Positions 42,764 to 54,256 of a stretch of DNA of 64,000 bases are shown in pieces. The position numbers and the translations under genes were made by a program. The DNA is taken from the NCBI GenBank assembly GCA_023055355.1, contig JALJCS010000052.1, positions 1,319,501 through 1,383,500 of the forward strand, written 5' to 3'. Each line of letters starts with the position of its first letter. The stretch's first letter is position 1. Under the pieces are notes generated by a model. That model did no database searches, had not been told where the DNA came from, and saw nothing but the letters and a program-made list of their open reading frames with translations. The stretch is from Agelaius tricolor. Taxonomy: Eukaryota > Chordata > Aves > Passeriformes > Icteridae.

Positions 42764-43468
42764 GGCTTTTGATGGTTTTTCAGAGTGGGGCTAGCTGGAA
42801 ACCCCCTCTGCAGGGGCCGTTTTGAGGGAGCCAGTCCATGAGATAATAATTTGTTCATCTTGGTAAGGAAATGAGAGACCCAAGAACAACTGCAAAGACA
42901 ACAATAATCCGCTCAATAACCTAAGCTTGACCGTTCTTCTTGAACAAAACCGGCAACCTTCAGGAACCTCATGGAAATAATGCTTGGATTCGGATTCTGG
43001 CCACCAGATAAGAGAAAAATGTGTGGATATATCAGTCAGTGGCTCTGCCCGTGGCCATAGTGGCTTTCTGGGGAGTGTCCCTTGTCTGGATTCCAGGTGT
43101 CCCCAAAGCTGCTCCATCCTTGCCCTCCTCATCTGAGTGAAAGGCTGAGGTTTGCAGGAATTGGGGCACAAAACCACCAGAAGTGCTGCTGTGGATTCAA
43201 GACCTGCCTGGGGTCAGGTGCAGCTTTCCTTCCATTTGGGATCATAGAGAGTGGTTGAAGGTGTTGTGCAGGGCATGTGCCTGGCCCCAGGACACTGCTA
43301 CGCTGCCAGTGGGCACTGGGATCCAACCTGCTGCCTTGGCGGCTTCTGCCCGCTGCCGGTGGTGGTGCCAGGACCGATTGGTGGCTGTGAGTTTGCAAAA
43401 GGACCGATTTCCCCTCCTCCCTCCCGCCCGAGGCCACCAGGGGCCCTGAGGGGATGGAGCTGGAGCGG

Positions 43469-43515
43469 GGCGCCCCCTGCTGGCCGGGAGTGCTCCCTGC
43501 AGCAGCCCCTGCTGG
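43469..43515 (-). promoter_or_regulatory. Tandem CTCF-type motifs, spacer copy 4
   Basis: GGCGCCCCCTGCTGG (43469-43483) and GCAGCCCCTGCTGG (43502-43515). Confidence 0.55.
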
Positions 43516-44531
43516 CCGTGGTTATAACTGCCACAAAAACCAACAGCGCTGAGTGGGAGGGAAAGTTCTGGGTTTGTGTTGTTTTTCTGTCCTGCTTTAT
43601 TAATTTCCTAGGAAACATCTGTATTCCCTTTCCTACACTTTTGCCTGGAAGCCCCATCATTTTTGAAATTAAAAAAAGTTTTAGACATGTGTTTTCTTTC
43701 CATTCCAGGAACGCTCCCATTTACCTTGGCGGATATTTCTCGTTTCAACAAGTTGCCAACTCCTGGGTTCCAGTGTGGATGGGACAGACACCCCAAGAGG
43801 CGACAGGGTCAGGGACTTGGCTACCTCATGCTCTGCATTATAAGCCAGTTGGGCCACCAAGAGCCCACTTCTAGTCACGTGGACACTCAGGAGCTGGCTT
43901 TGGCAGAGTGGCATGCTGTCCCCAATATGCTATGGTTAACAGACTGATGGACAGACGGGGCTCTGTCTCACCAATAGCAAAGTGTGACCCACCCCTGCCA
44001 CACGCAGGTGTTCCAAAATGTCTCCAGACATCAAACTTTTCCTGCCTCTGACACCCCACCCTGTGCCATGGCCTGATCCCAACTGCCCTGGAAAAGCGGG
44101 AGGCTCCAGAACCCCCATGGGGCTTTTGTGACATCCTTGTGTGGGGAACACTGCAGAGGATGAGTTTGGGACAGGGAACAAGAGAATGCAGAGCCCCCTG
44201 AAGGCCACTTCGGGCATCAGAGCAAGGAAGGTTGAGGCCCTGCCAGGTTCCTCTGGTGGAGGAAACGTGCTGGGAGAAATGTCTGGGGTTTGTTCCTTTT
44301 TGGGGGTTTTCCCTGGAAATCGTTCCTTGTGTGACCATTTGGACTCAGAACCTTGTTGCTGTTGCTGTTGGTTTTATTCTCTCTCTGCTGTTTCAGGAAA
44401 TTGTTCTTCTCGCAGGTTTTTGGGATCTTTGTGCCCCCACAGGGAGGGATTGGGACAGTTTTTAGTGGCAGCACACACACGAGTGGGTGCCCATGGGTGG
44501 GGACCCCCAGTGCCCCCAGTTCCCCCCAGTG

Positions 44532-47500
44532 TCACAGCACATTCCCGTAGATGTCACCGGGTTCCCGTGGTCGCCCCTGGGGTCCCCACAGCTCCGCGTT
44601 GGTCACCTGGGGATCCTGGAGGGTGGTGGAATGGGGGGACGCTGTGAGAGACACGGGCTGTGGGATCTGGGTGGGGTGACACTCGTGGGTGACGTGTCCC
44701 TCTGCATGTGTCCCCCCCGTACTCACCCCCTGCCCTCTTGGTGACCACGATGTGGGTGTACAGCACCTCCCCCTCCTCTGGGGTGGCCAGGGGATCCGGG
44801 GGGGGCCCTGAGGGAACAAAGGGGATGTAGGGGAGGGAATGGGAGGTCTCTGGGGGTTGGGGTAAAAGGGGAGAGTGTGGTTTGAGCCTCCCACTCACCT
44901 TTCCTGGTTCTTCCTAGCCACTGCAATGGAAGCAGGGGAGGAGTAACTGTGGGGTCCCTGGGCCCTGAAGCCTGTCAGGATTCCTGAACTCCCATAAGGA
45001 CCCAAAGTATCCCTGAAGCCCCCCAGAACTTATGCACCTCATCAGTGCCCCCAACCAACTCAGCCTCAAAAACCCAAAGCCTGCCAAGGACAGAGAGTCC
45101 TCAAACACCCCCAGGGCTCCTTAAAGAACGCCCAACATCCCTGCACAATCCTCCAGCACCTCCCCAAACTCTACAGGACCCGCAGACAAGGTCACAATTC
45201 TGAGGCTTGGATGCTTCCCTATCACTTCCCAACTCTGAGGGCCTCTACAGCTCCGTGGGACGCCTGTCTCCCCATTGTCACCCACCCATATGATGCCAGC
45301 AGTGCCAGGCCACAATGACAGCCACGAGCAGGAGGAGGAACAAAAGGGCCCCACCGACCCCTGCGGCTACTGCAAGAAACAGAAGGGCACACATCAGGGT
45401 CACCCATCACCCCAGGGGTCCTGCACCCCACAGTTACCCCGTGTGACCCCCACCTGTGTCCCTCTGTGCCCCTTTGTTCTGTGGTATCACCTCCAGGGCC
45501 AGCTCAGGGCTGAGTGCCTGGAACACGCGGTGCCTGTCCTGTCCCAGCTGGTTGGTGGCCACGCACTGGTAGGTGCCCACATGTCCCACATCAACGGTCC
45601 CGAGCTCCAGGAGGGGACCCTGGGCCACCTCCTGCCCATTGTGCAGCCAGGTGAAGGTGACAGGGGCTGAGCCCACCTGCACTGAGCAGTGCAGGGTCAC
45701 GTTGTCACCTGCACGCACCTGGTGTGACAGGGGACCGGGGGTGATGGTGGCATTGGCCACGGGCACTGTGGGGACAGAGACAGGGCTGAGAGCACTGGGA
45801 GGGGCTGGCAGCCGGTGTGGGGGGATAGGCACAGTGGGGGACGGGTGTGAGGGGGGATGTCGGGGATGAGGTCACACCATGGGGGTGTGACGAGGGGACA
45901 AGGGGAGTGATGGAAGGACCTGGGAATGGTGTCTGGGGGACATGGAGATGCCCAACCAGGAGACCCGAGCAGGCTATGGGGGCTCCCCATGCCATCCCCG
46001 CACTCACTGCACACTGTGACGGGGAGCCGGGTGCTGCTCTTCTGCACGGCCCCCCCTTGGAATGCACCTCACAGCCATAATTCCCCGAATGGGAGACCCC
46101 CACGATGGTCAACAGAAGCTGTGGGGACACCTGCACACCCCCCCCCCCCGCCTCCCCCCACCTGCCCATCCCAGTAGAACACGTGCAGGAGGGGGGCTCA
46201 GGGCCACAGGGGACTGGGGGTGCTGAGGCAGCTGAGAGTCAGGAGGGACCCCCTCAGTGGGCACGGGGGGACCCTCCAGCACCAGCACCGAGAAGAGCTC
46301 AGGGCAGGAAAGGGGAGGAGAGGACTGTGACTCTGAGTCCACTAGGAAGGGGCTTTGGGGGTGTCAGGAGATTGGAGTTCCAGCCGTGCAGGTGCTCACC
46401 GTGAACTGTCACTTTCACTGCTGCTGACTGTGACATAAAAGACCTCACCAAGCCCCCACAGCTGTAGCGGCCACTGTGGTGCAGCTGCAGGGGGGACAGG
46501 GACAGCTCAGTCCCATTGATGAACCCCCTCAGATCCTTCTTGTCCCGGTAAAATCGCACCCCGGCGACAGGGTTGTTCTGCCAGCCCCGGCAGCGCAGTG
46601 TCACCGTGTCCCCCTCCAGCAGTGCCCGTGCTGGCACCTGCAGCACCAGATGATCTATGGGACAGGAGGGTCCCATCTCACTGAGGGGCTCAAGACAAGT
46701 GAGGTGGATGTCCATGGCACTGAGGACATGTGGCTGGACTGGGGTGCAGTGGGACGTCCAGGTGTCCTGGAGAGAGGCTCTCACCACACGATGGGTGTGA
46801 GGCCACCCAGGGAGTGGAGCCCACCCAGCCCTGTTGGGGGCCACCCTGATCATTAAAGATCCCCCCTCACCATCTGAGACTGTCACAGGGGGGCTGAGCC
46901 CAGTGCCGGGTCTGTCACATGTGTAGGTGCCTCTCTCGGTGACAGAGACGTGGCTGGGTCCCTGCTGCCTCCAGCGCTGCCCGTCCTTGTACCAGGTGGT
47001 GGCACCGGCAGTCCCTGAGCCCTGGCAGGTCAGTGTCACCCGGTCCCACAGCACTGCCGGCCTCCAGGGGGGCTCCACCAGGAGCTGGGTGGTCTGGGCA
47101 CCTGAGGGTGACAGGGGACACCAGCCTGCCAGGGCCAGTGTGGGGCTGGGGACAGCGGGGTGGGGCCATAGCATCCCCTGAGGACTCACCAGCGAGGCCA
47201 AGGGTCTGGGCTGGAATGAGAAAGGACAGGGCTGGGTGAGGGTGGCACCATGGGGACAGCACCATCTGGGGTGCAGGGTGTGGGGGCTGTTCCCAAACTG
47301 TCCCCATGGGGACAGCAGTTCTTGTGAGAAAGTGCATGGGGGTGGTCCCCAAAAGATTTGGAGAGGCAGGGGGACATGTCTGTGTCACAGCCACCCATGC
47401 ACCACACACCTTGGGAATAGGGACACCGTGGCCACCCTGGGCTGGGGCAGAGCATGGGGACACTGTGGACACCCCAGGCCTAAGGACACCACAGACACAG

Positions 47501-47929
47501 CCCATGCTGGCCCAGGTCGCCCCCACCAGCTCATGATCCCCTCCCCATGATCCCATCCCCATGGCCACATTCTCACCGTACTTGTCCCCTTCTGTCCCTG
47601 TATCCCAGTTCCCTTGTTCCTATGCCCAGAGCTACCTGAGCCCAAAGGTGCCAGTCCCCACATTCCTGTTCCCACATCCCCATCCCCAAATTCCTGCCCC
47701 CCATTCCTGCCCCCTGTTCCTGTTCCCAAAGCCACCCTACATCCCCAGTCCCACCAAGGTCCACTGTGGGTAACATGGACTGGCACTGCTGGCATTGGGG
47801 ACCTCAGGGAACCCCACAGCCCCCTGTGCCCCCTCCCCTCCCTATCCCTGGGGTGTCAGGCCCGTGCCCAGGGCACTCACCCCACAGGAGCAGCGCCACC
47901 TTCCCGGCCATCCCGGTGTCCCCAGCCAT
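44532..47929 (-). pseudogene. FCRL-like copy C (best preserved; D3 and tail damaged)
   Basis: Exons 5' to 3' (- strand): leader 47881-47929 (MAGDTGMAGKVALLLW); 21-base mini-exon 47190-47210 (AQTLGLA); D1 46871-47101 (231 bases, Cys in TLTC and TYTC, WYKDG); D2 46400-46654 (255 bases, LVLQVPARALLEGD, TLRC, YSC); D3 46008-46299; D4 45454-45765 (TLHC, TYQC); transmembrane 45286-45369 (GGALLFLLLLVAVIVAW); 22-base exon 44899-44920; ITIM exon 44727-44807; last exon 44532-44641. D1, D2, D4 and the membrane segment are open, which is the domain order of FcR/FCRL type I receptors. D3 has lost its CAG acceptor (CCCTG), gained a base and shares the TGA seen in B. The ITIM exon has eight G where B and A have seven, which shifts VLYTHI out of frame; a homopolymer sequencing error is possible. 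Skipping D3 keeps the frame, so a D1-D2-D4 receptor is the most plausible product. Confidence 0.75.
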
Positions 47930-47990
47930 GTGCACTGGCTGTCACTCGCTGCTGTGGCCACCGCTCCCCTTACTGGCGGCTCTTCGGATG

Positions 47991-48011
47991 AAGGGGAAGG
48001 AAGCGAGGTCA
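47991..48011 (-). promoter_or_regulatory. Conserved ETS-like box upstream of copy C
   Basis: Same AAGGGGAAGGAAGCGAGGTC block as copies A, B and E. Confidence 0.35.
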
Positions 48012-51000
48012 CATCTCACCCTCATGTGTAGGTGGCCCTTGGTGGCCGCAGGGTGGGGACAGGCTGGGGACATGGGTGGGTGGGACAAAGTGGGACATTG
48101 GGTTCCCTGAAGTGGGGGGCTCGGTGGGTTTGGGGAGGCAGGAATGGGGTCACTGGGAAATGGCGGTGGTGAGGAGGGGGAATATCTGGCAATGGGGGTG
48201 CCATGGGAATGAACATCCCCAGAGCTAAGGGGACTCAGGGATGGGAGTCCCAGGGGAATGTGGGCTCCAGGGATTTGAGTTCATGGGATGGGGCAATGGT
48301 GGGTCCTAGGAGGATTTCAGGGGATGGAATGAATGGGACAGGGTTCCTTGGGAATGGGGTCCTGGGCCATGGAGATACTGGGAATGTCAGTACTGGGAAT
48401 GGGGCCACAGAGAGGGTGGGACATAAGGAATGGGGGTCCCATGTTTTGGTTCCCAGGGGAATGAGGGTGCCAGGGATGGACAGTGGCTGGGTGAGCCCAT
48501 GAGCTGCAGCTCCTTCCCTGGGTGCTTCATATTTTTGGGTGACCCAGAGCCAGCACAGCCCCCACAAGGTGCCAGTGGCCTGGGGTCACCCCAGAAAGAT
48601 TTCATGGGGCTCTGGGTCTGTGCCGCCCCAGCTCGCAGTGACTTTTCCCTCTCTTTATTTCTATTTCCATCATTTTACCCCTCAATTTCACAAGCCCCCA
48701 GTTCGTGCCTTGATGGTCCTTGGGGGCACCTGAGGGGGAAATGGGTTGGGGGAAGCCCAGGGTGGGGGAAGCAGGGGTGAGGGGTCTGCAGGGAGGGCTG
48801 GGGAGGCTGTGGGGGATGGGGGTGTCCGGCTGTGCCCCCACCAACACTTTCACTTTCTCTCTCCTGCAGCAGAAGGAAGAGGCCGTTTGACACCTTTGTC
48901 ACACTAGGGGCCGGTTCTGTCCTGGGGGGGTACATCAAGGGGGGCTCCTGTCCTGTGGGGATCCTTTCCCAGGGGGGGCACATGCTGGACAAGGGTCTCC
49001 TGTCTGGCCGATGGAAGCTCCGGGGGATTCCAGACTTCTCCATTCTTGCTCAAACCCTGCAGGATCTGAGCCATCAAGAGCAGCTTGGGAATGGAGCCCC
49101 AGGCAGGAAGGAGCTCCCAAACTCCTGCTCCTTGAAGCCAGTGGCCATCTAAGGGTGGGGCCCAGCCATGACCCAGCCCCACTGCACAGGGATGGCCATT
49201 GCCCAGCCCTGCTCTGCCCAGCCCCAGGGGGCAGCCAGGACCTGAGGGTCCCCCCTGCCCCCTTGGCTATGATTCTGGCAGCTTTAGAGCTGCTGCAGAG
49301 GTGAGAATTCTGTGGGGGGAAAAGGCCCTGCCTGTGGTTTGCTCAGCCCTGCAACAAGCACAAAACCAAAAGGAACCCAAGCAGTGGCTCTGTGAGGGAC
49401 TTTATTGGTTTTCAGAGAAGGGCTAGCTGGAAAGGCCAACCGCAGGGACCGCTATGGGGGAACCAGTTCAGCAATTGATCATTTGTTCCTCCTTGTAAGG
49501 GACTAACAGAGCCCCAGAGCTACTGCAAAGAGAACAGCCATCTGCTCAACAACCTGACTTGGACCCTCCTTCTTGAACAAAACCAGTGGCCTTCAGGAAC
49601 CTCATGGAAAGAATGCTTGAATTTGGATTGTGGCCACCAGATAAGTCAGAAATGTGTGGAAATATCATTCAGTGGTTCTGCCCGTGGCCATGGTGGGGCT
49701 TTGGGGAGTGTCCCTGTCTGGATTCCAGGTGTCCCCAAAGCTGCTCCATCCCTGCATTTCTCACCTGAGTGAAAGGCTGAGGGTTTGCAGGAATTGTGGT
49801 TTAAAGCCACCAGAGGTGCTGCTGTGGACCCAAGACCTGCCTGGGGTCAGGCGCTACCTTCCTTCCATTTGGCATCATGGAGAGCGGTCACGGGTGTTGT
49901 GCAGGGCGTGTGCCTGGCCCCGGGACACTGCTACGCTGCCAGTGGGCACTGGGATCCAACCTGCTGCCTTGGCGGCTTCTGCCTGCTGCCGGTGGTGGTG
50001 CCAGGACCGATTGGTGGCCGTGAGTTTGCAAAAGGAGCGATTTCCCCTCCTCCCTCCCACCCGAGGCCGCCACGGCCCCTGAGGGGATGGAGCTGGAGCG
50101 GGGCGCCCCCTGCTGGCCGGGAGTGCTCCCTGCAGCGGCCCCTGCTGGCTGCGGTTATAACTGCCACAAAAACCAACAGCGCTGAGCGGGAGGGAAAGTT
50201 CTGGGTTTGTGTTGTTTGTTCTGTTCTGATTTATTAATTTCTCAGTAAAGAGCTGTTATTCCTTTTCCTACATTTTGGTCTGAAAGCCAAATCATTTTTG
50301 AAATGAAAAAAGAGTTTTAGACATGGGTCTTCTTTCCATTCCAGGAACGTTCCCACTTTCTTTGGCAGATATTGCCCATTTAAATGAGTTGCCAACTCCT
50401 GGGTTCCAGCATCGATGGGACAGACACCACAAGAGGAGCCCGGGTCATGGAAGTGGCCACCTCATGCTCTACCTTTTAAGCCAGTTGGGCCAGCAAGGGT
50501 CCTCTCCCCATGTTGCACTTCTGGAAACCCGGCCACTCAGGAGCTGGCTTTGGCAGAGTATCACACTGTCCCCAGTGTGCCATGGCTGGAAGACAGTCGG
50601 ACAGATGGGGCCCTGTCTCATGAAAAGTAAGGACTAACCCACCCCTGCTGCACACAGGTGATCCAAAATGTCTCCAGACATCAAACTTTTCCTGTCTCTG
50701 ACACACCACCCTGTGCCATGGCGTGATCAAGACTGCTCTGGAAAAGGGGGAGGCTCCAGAACCCCCACAGGGCATTTGTGACAACATCGTGTGGGGAACA
50801 CAGCAGAGAAGGAGTTAGGGACAGAGGACCAGAGAATCCAGAGCCTCCTGAAGGCTGCTTTTGCCATCAGGTCAAGGAAGGTTCACGGCCCTGCCAGTCT
50901 GGGGGAAAGGTATGAGGTCTGTTCCTTTTCAGGCCTTTCCCTGGAAATTGCTCCTTTTGTGACCATTTGGACTCTGAACCTTGTTGCTGTTGCTGTTGGT

Positions 51001-51161
51001 TTTATTCTCTCTCATTGCTGTTTCAGCAAATTGTTTTTCTTTCAGCCCTTTGGGATCTTTGTGTCCCCATGGGGAGGGATTGGGGCAGTTTTTAGTGGCA
51101 GCACAGACACGAGTGGGTGCCCATGGGTGGGGACCCCCAGTGCCCCCAGTTCCCCCCAGTG
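48012..51161. repeat. Upstream region of C and spacer downstream of D
   Basis: 48.01-49.42 kb is the upstream region of copy C, lacking the solo LTR found upstream of B. 49.5-51.16 kb is the spacer downstream of copy D with the CTCF block. No coding exon supported. Confidence 0.55.
50102..50148 (-). promoter_or_regulatory. Tandem CTCF-type motifs, spacer copy 5
   Basis: GGCGCCCCCTGCTGG (50102-50116) and GCGGCCCCTGCTGG (50135-50148), identical to spacer copy 3. Confidence 0.55.
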
Positions 51162-53391
51162 TCACAGCACATTCCCGTAGATGTCACCGGGTTCCCGTGG
51201 TCGCCCCTGGGGTCCCCACAGCTCCGCGTTGGTCACCTGGGGATCCTGGAGGGTGGTGGCACGGGGGGACGCTGCGAGAGACACGGGCTGTGGGATCTGG
51301 GTGGGGTGACACTGGTGGGTGACGTGTCCCTCTGCGTGTGTCCCCCCTGTACTCACCCCCTGCCCTCTTGGTGACCATGACATGGGTGTACAGCACCTCC
51401 CCCTCCTCTGGGGATGCCGGGGGATGCGGGGGCGACTGAGGGAATAAAGGGGATGTGGGGAGGGAATGGGAGGTCTCTGGGGGTTGGGGTAAAAGGAGAG
51501 CGGTTGGTTTGAGCTCCCCACTCACCTTTCCTGCTGCTTCCTGGCAGCTTCAAAGGAAAGAGGGGCGGGGAGACTGTGGGGTCCCTGGGCCATGACCTCT
51601 CTCAGGATTCCTGAAGGTCCACCAGACCCTCAATTCTCCTCAAGATTCCGAAGTGCCCCTGGAGTCCCCCAGAGTTCATGAACCTCCCCAGTGCCCCGGA
51701 CCACCTCAGCCTCAAAAACCCAAAGCCAGGCAGGCACAGAGATCCCCCTAACACCCCCAGGTCCCCTGAATATACCTGCAACATCCCTACAGGACCCTCT
51801 AGCACCTCTCCAATCCCTACAGGACCCCAAACCAAGGTCACAATTCTGAGGCTGTGGGTGCCACCCTATGGTTCCCCAACTCTGGGGGCCTCTCCAGCTC
51901 CCTGGGGCCCGCATCCCCCCATTGTCACCCACACACACAGTTCCACCAGTGCCAGGCCACAATGACAGCCACGAGCAGGAGCAGGAGCAAAAGGGCCCCA
52001 CCGACTCCTGTGGCCACTGCAAGAAACAGAGGGGGACACATCAGGGTCACCATCCCCCCCGGGGGTCACAACACGGAGGGGTGCAGGGACAAGGGGAGTG
52101 ATGAAAGGACCCAAGAAAGGTGTCAGGGGGACATGGACATATCCAGGCAAGGCACCTGAGGAGGCTTTGGGGGCTCCCCATGCCCATCCCCGCACTCACT
52201 GTGCACCGTGACGCGGAGCCAGGCACCGCTCTTCCGCACTTCCCCCCCCCGCCTTGGAGTGCAGCTGGCAGCTGTAGTTCCCCGAGTGGGAGACCCACAC
52301 GGTGGGCACCAGCAGCTGCGGGGACCCCTGTGGGCCCCCCACCACCTGGCCATACTGGTAGAACATGTGCAGGAGGGGGGCTCGGGGCTGCAGGGGGCTG
52401 GGGGTGCTGAGGCAGCTGAGAGTCAGGGAGGACCCCTCGGTGGGCTCAGGGGGAACCTCCAGCACTGGCACCAACAAGAGCTCTGGGAAGAGCTCTGGGA
52501 AGGAGAGGGAAGTGAGGACTGTGACTCTAAGTACGGTGGGAAGTGGCTTTGGAGGTGTCAGGAGATTGGAGTTCCAGCCGCGCGGGTGCTCACCGTGCAC
52601 TGTCACTGCTGCTGACCATTGCATAAAGGACTCCACCAAGCCCCCGCAGCTGTAGCAGCCACTGTGGTGCAGCTGCAGGGGGGACAGGGACAGATCAGTC
52701 CCATTGACAGACCCCCTCAGATCCTTCTCACCCTTGTAACATCACACCCTGGTGACCATGTTGTCCTGCTGGCCCCAGCAGCGCAGTGTCACCATGTCCC
52801 ACTCCATCAGCGCCCATGCTGGCACCTGCAGCACCAGCTCATCTAATGGACAGGAGGTTCCCATCTCACTGAGGGGCTCGAGACAGGTCCGAGGTGTTTC
52901 CCCATGGCACCGGGGACATCTGGGTGCACTGGGATGTCCCTCTGGGCAGGGCAAAGGCTCTCGCCACATGAGAGGTGTGAGGCCACCCAGGGAGTGGAGC
53001 CCACCCTGACCTCTCAGGGGCCACCCTGATCATTAAAGATCCCCCCTCAGCATCTAAGACTGTCACAGCGGGGGCTGAGACCACTGACGGGTCTGTCACA
53101 CATGTAGGTGCCTCTCCCAGTGACATTGAGGTTGTCACATCCCTCCTGCCCCCATTGATGCACAGCCTTGAATCAGGTGGTGGCACTGGTGGTCCCCGAG
53201 CCCTAGCAGGTCAGTGTCACCCGGTCCCACAGCACCGCCGGCCTCCAGGGGGGCTCTACCAGGAGCTGGGTGGTCTGGGCACCTGAGGGTGACAGGGGAC
53301 ACCAGCCTGCCAGGGACAGCGTGGGGCTGGGGACAGCGGGGTGGGGCCATAGCATCCCCTGAGGACTCACCAGTGAGGCCGAGGGTCTGGG
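51162..53391 (-). pseudogene. FCRL-like copy D (no leader exon, no D4)
   Basis: Exons 5' to 3' (- strand): mini-exon 53371-53391; D1 53051-53282; D2 52594-52842; D3 52200-52494; transmembrane 51933-52016 (GGALLLLLLLVAVIVAW); 22-base exon 51526-51547; ITIM exon 51357-51435; last exon 51162-51271. The leader exon is absent: homology ends at 53610 where an older LTR begins. D1 has TAG after TLTC, TGA in place of Trp in the WYKDG region and a lost donor (CTGAG). D2 has TGA for CGA (RV-stop). D3 has a 12-base duplication at its acceptor and a C-run frameshift at its end. No D4 exon lies between D3 and the membrane exon. The ITIM exon is one base short. A pseudogene. Confidence 0.75.
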
Positions 53392-53610
53392 CTGGAAGGG
53401 AGAAGGGACAGGGCTGGGTGAGGATGGCACTACAGGGAAGGCACCCGGGGTACAGGATGTGGTGGCTGTCCCCAAAAACTGTCCCCGTGGGGAGAGCAGT
53501 TCTTGTGAGAAAGTGTGTCTGGATGGTCCCCAAATGATTTGGAGAGGCAGGGGGACATGTCTGTGTCACAGCCACCCATGCACCACATCCATTTGGCATG
53601 GACACCTTGG

Positions 53611-53778
53611 TGTTAGGAAGGATGAAAGTTTGACAGAAAGTCTCACAGATATGTGTGCTTAGCAGAAAGATTTTTACATGTAGAGTCTGAACAAGTTTTT
53701 ATATAGAAGAAAAGAATTGCTGAGCCAGTCTTACTGGATAACCAGGAAGGCAAAGGGTATGTTTGTTAGAAGGAGTTT
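53611..53778 (+). mobile_element. Older LTR-like element, left part (split by ERV2)
   Basis: Starts TGTTAGGAAGGATG exactly where FCRL homology ends and runs to the ERV2 target site. Its continuation resumes at 59665 and includes a TATATAATGC box (about 59955) and a GGAATAAAC signal (about 60075); the 3' end is unclear (about 60140). ERV2 inserted into it. Confidence 0.55.
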
Positions 53779-54143
53779 TGTAGTAGTAAGAGACAGGTGT
53801 TCGGAAGATTTCGGGCTGTGACGGAAAATTACAGGAATCCTTCTGCCCCTCTCCCCATAGATAAGGATCATCCTTGGAATGTAGCCAAACAGGTAGCCCC
53901 CCCTAACCTATGGATGCCAGTAACTTTCCACTCCATACTAACCCTAGAATGTATAGCCAAACCCCTTTCTGACGTAGAGAAACCCCTTAGTCCATAAATA
54001 CCCTCGAGACCCCTCAATAAACACCTTTAACCGTCCACCACATTGGTGTTAGCGTCTGTTATTGGTCACGAAGGATCCCAAGGAGGAGATCGCAGTGCTG
54101 GACTCCGAAACCAGGTCGCCGTGGCCTTCGCAAGAAGGCAACA
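53779..54143 (+). repeat. ERV2 5' LTR
   Basis: TGTAGTAGTAAG...GGCAACA, 365 bases, with CCATAAATACC and CCTCAATAAAC signals near 53992-54020. Confidence 0.9.
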
Positions 54144-54146
54144 TAG

Positions 54147-54164
54147 TGGTGCCGAAAACCGGGA
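54147..54164 (+). promoter_or_regulatory. ERV2 primer binding site (tRNA-Phe, one mismatch)
   Basis: TGGTGCCGAAAACCGGGA, three bases after the LTR, matches the tRNA-Phe complement except for one A. Confidence 0.8.
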
Positions 54165-54256
54165 GCGACGCAAGTCCGGGCGACGGGAGTACTCCTGGCC
54201 AGGGGACAGCATTCACAGCCCCGGAACAGGGGGACGCCCCGGGACCCGCGATTCGT

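Larger units (their letters stand above)
41313..44531. repeat. Upstream region of B and spacer downstream of C
   Basis: 41.31-42.47 kb is the low-complexity upstream region shared with copies A and C. After the solo LTR (42474-42757), 42.76-44.53 kb is the spacer downstream of copy C with its CTCF block. No coding exon supported. Confidence 0.55.

Noticed and set aside
46140..46160. C-run in D3 of copy C as a regulatory tract
   Set aside because: Other copies have normal codons here; more likely decay or a base-calling artefact in a dead exon.
44532..47929. Interpretation as LRC-type receptors (CHIR/KIR-like)
   Set aside because: The 21-base second leader exon, D1-D2 sequence pattern and exon phases fit FcR/FCRL genes instead.
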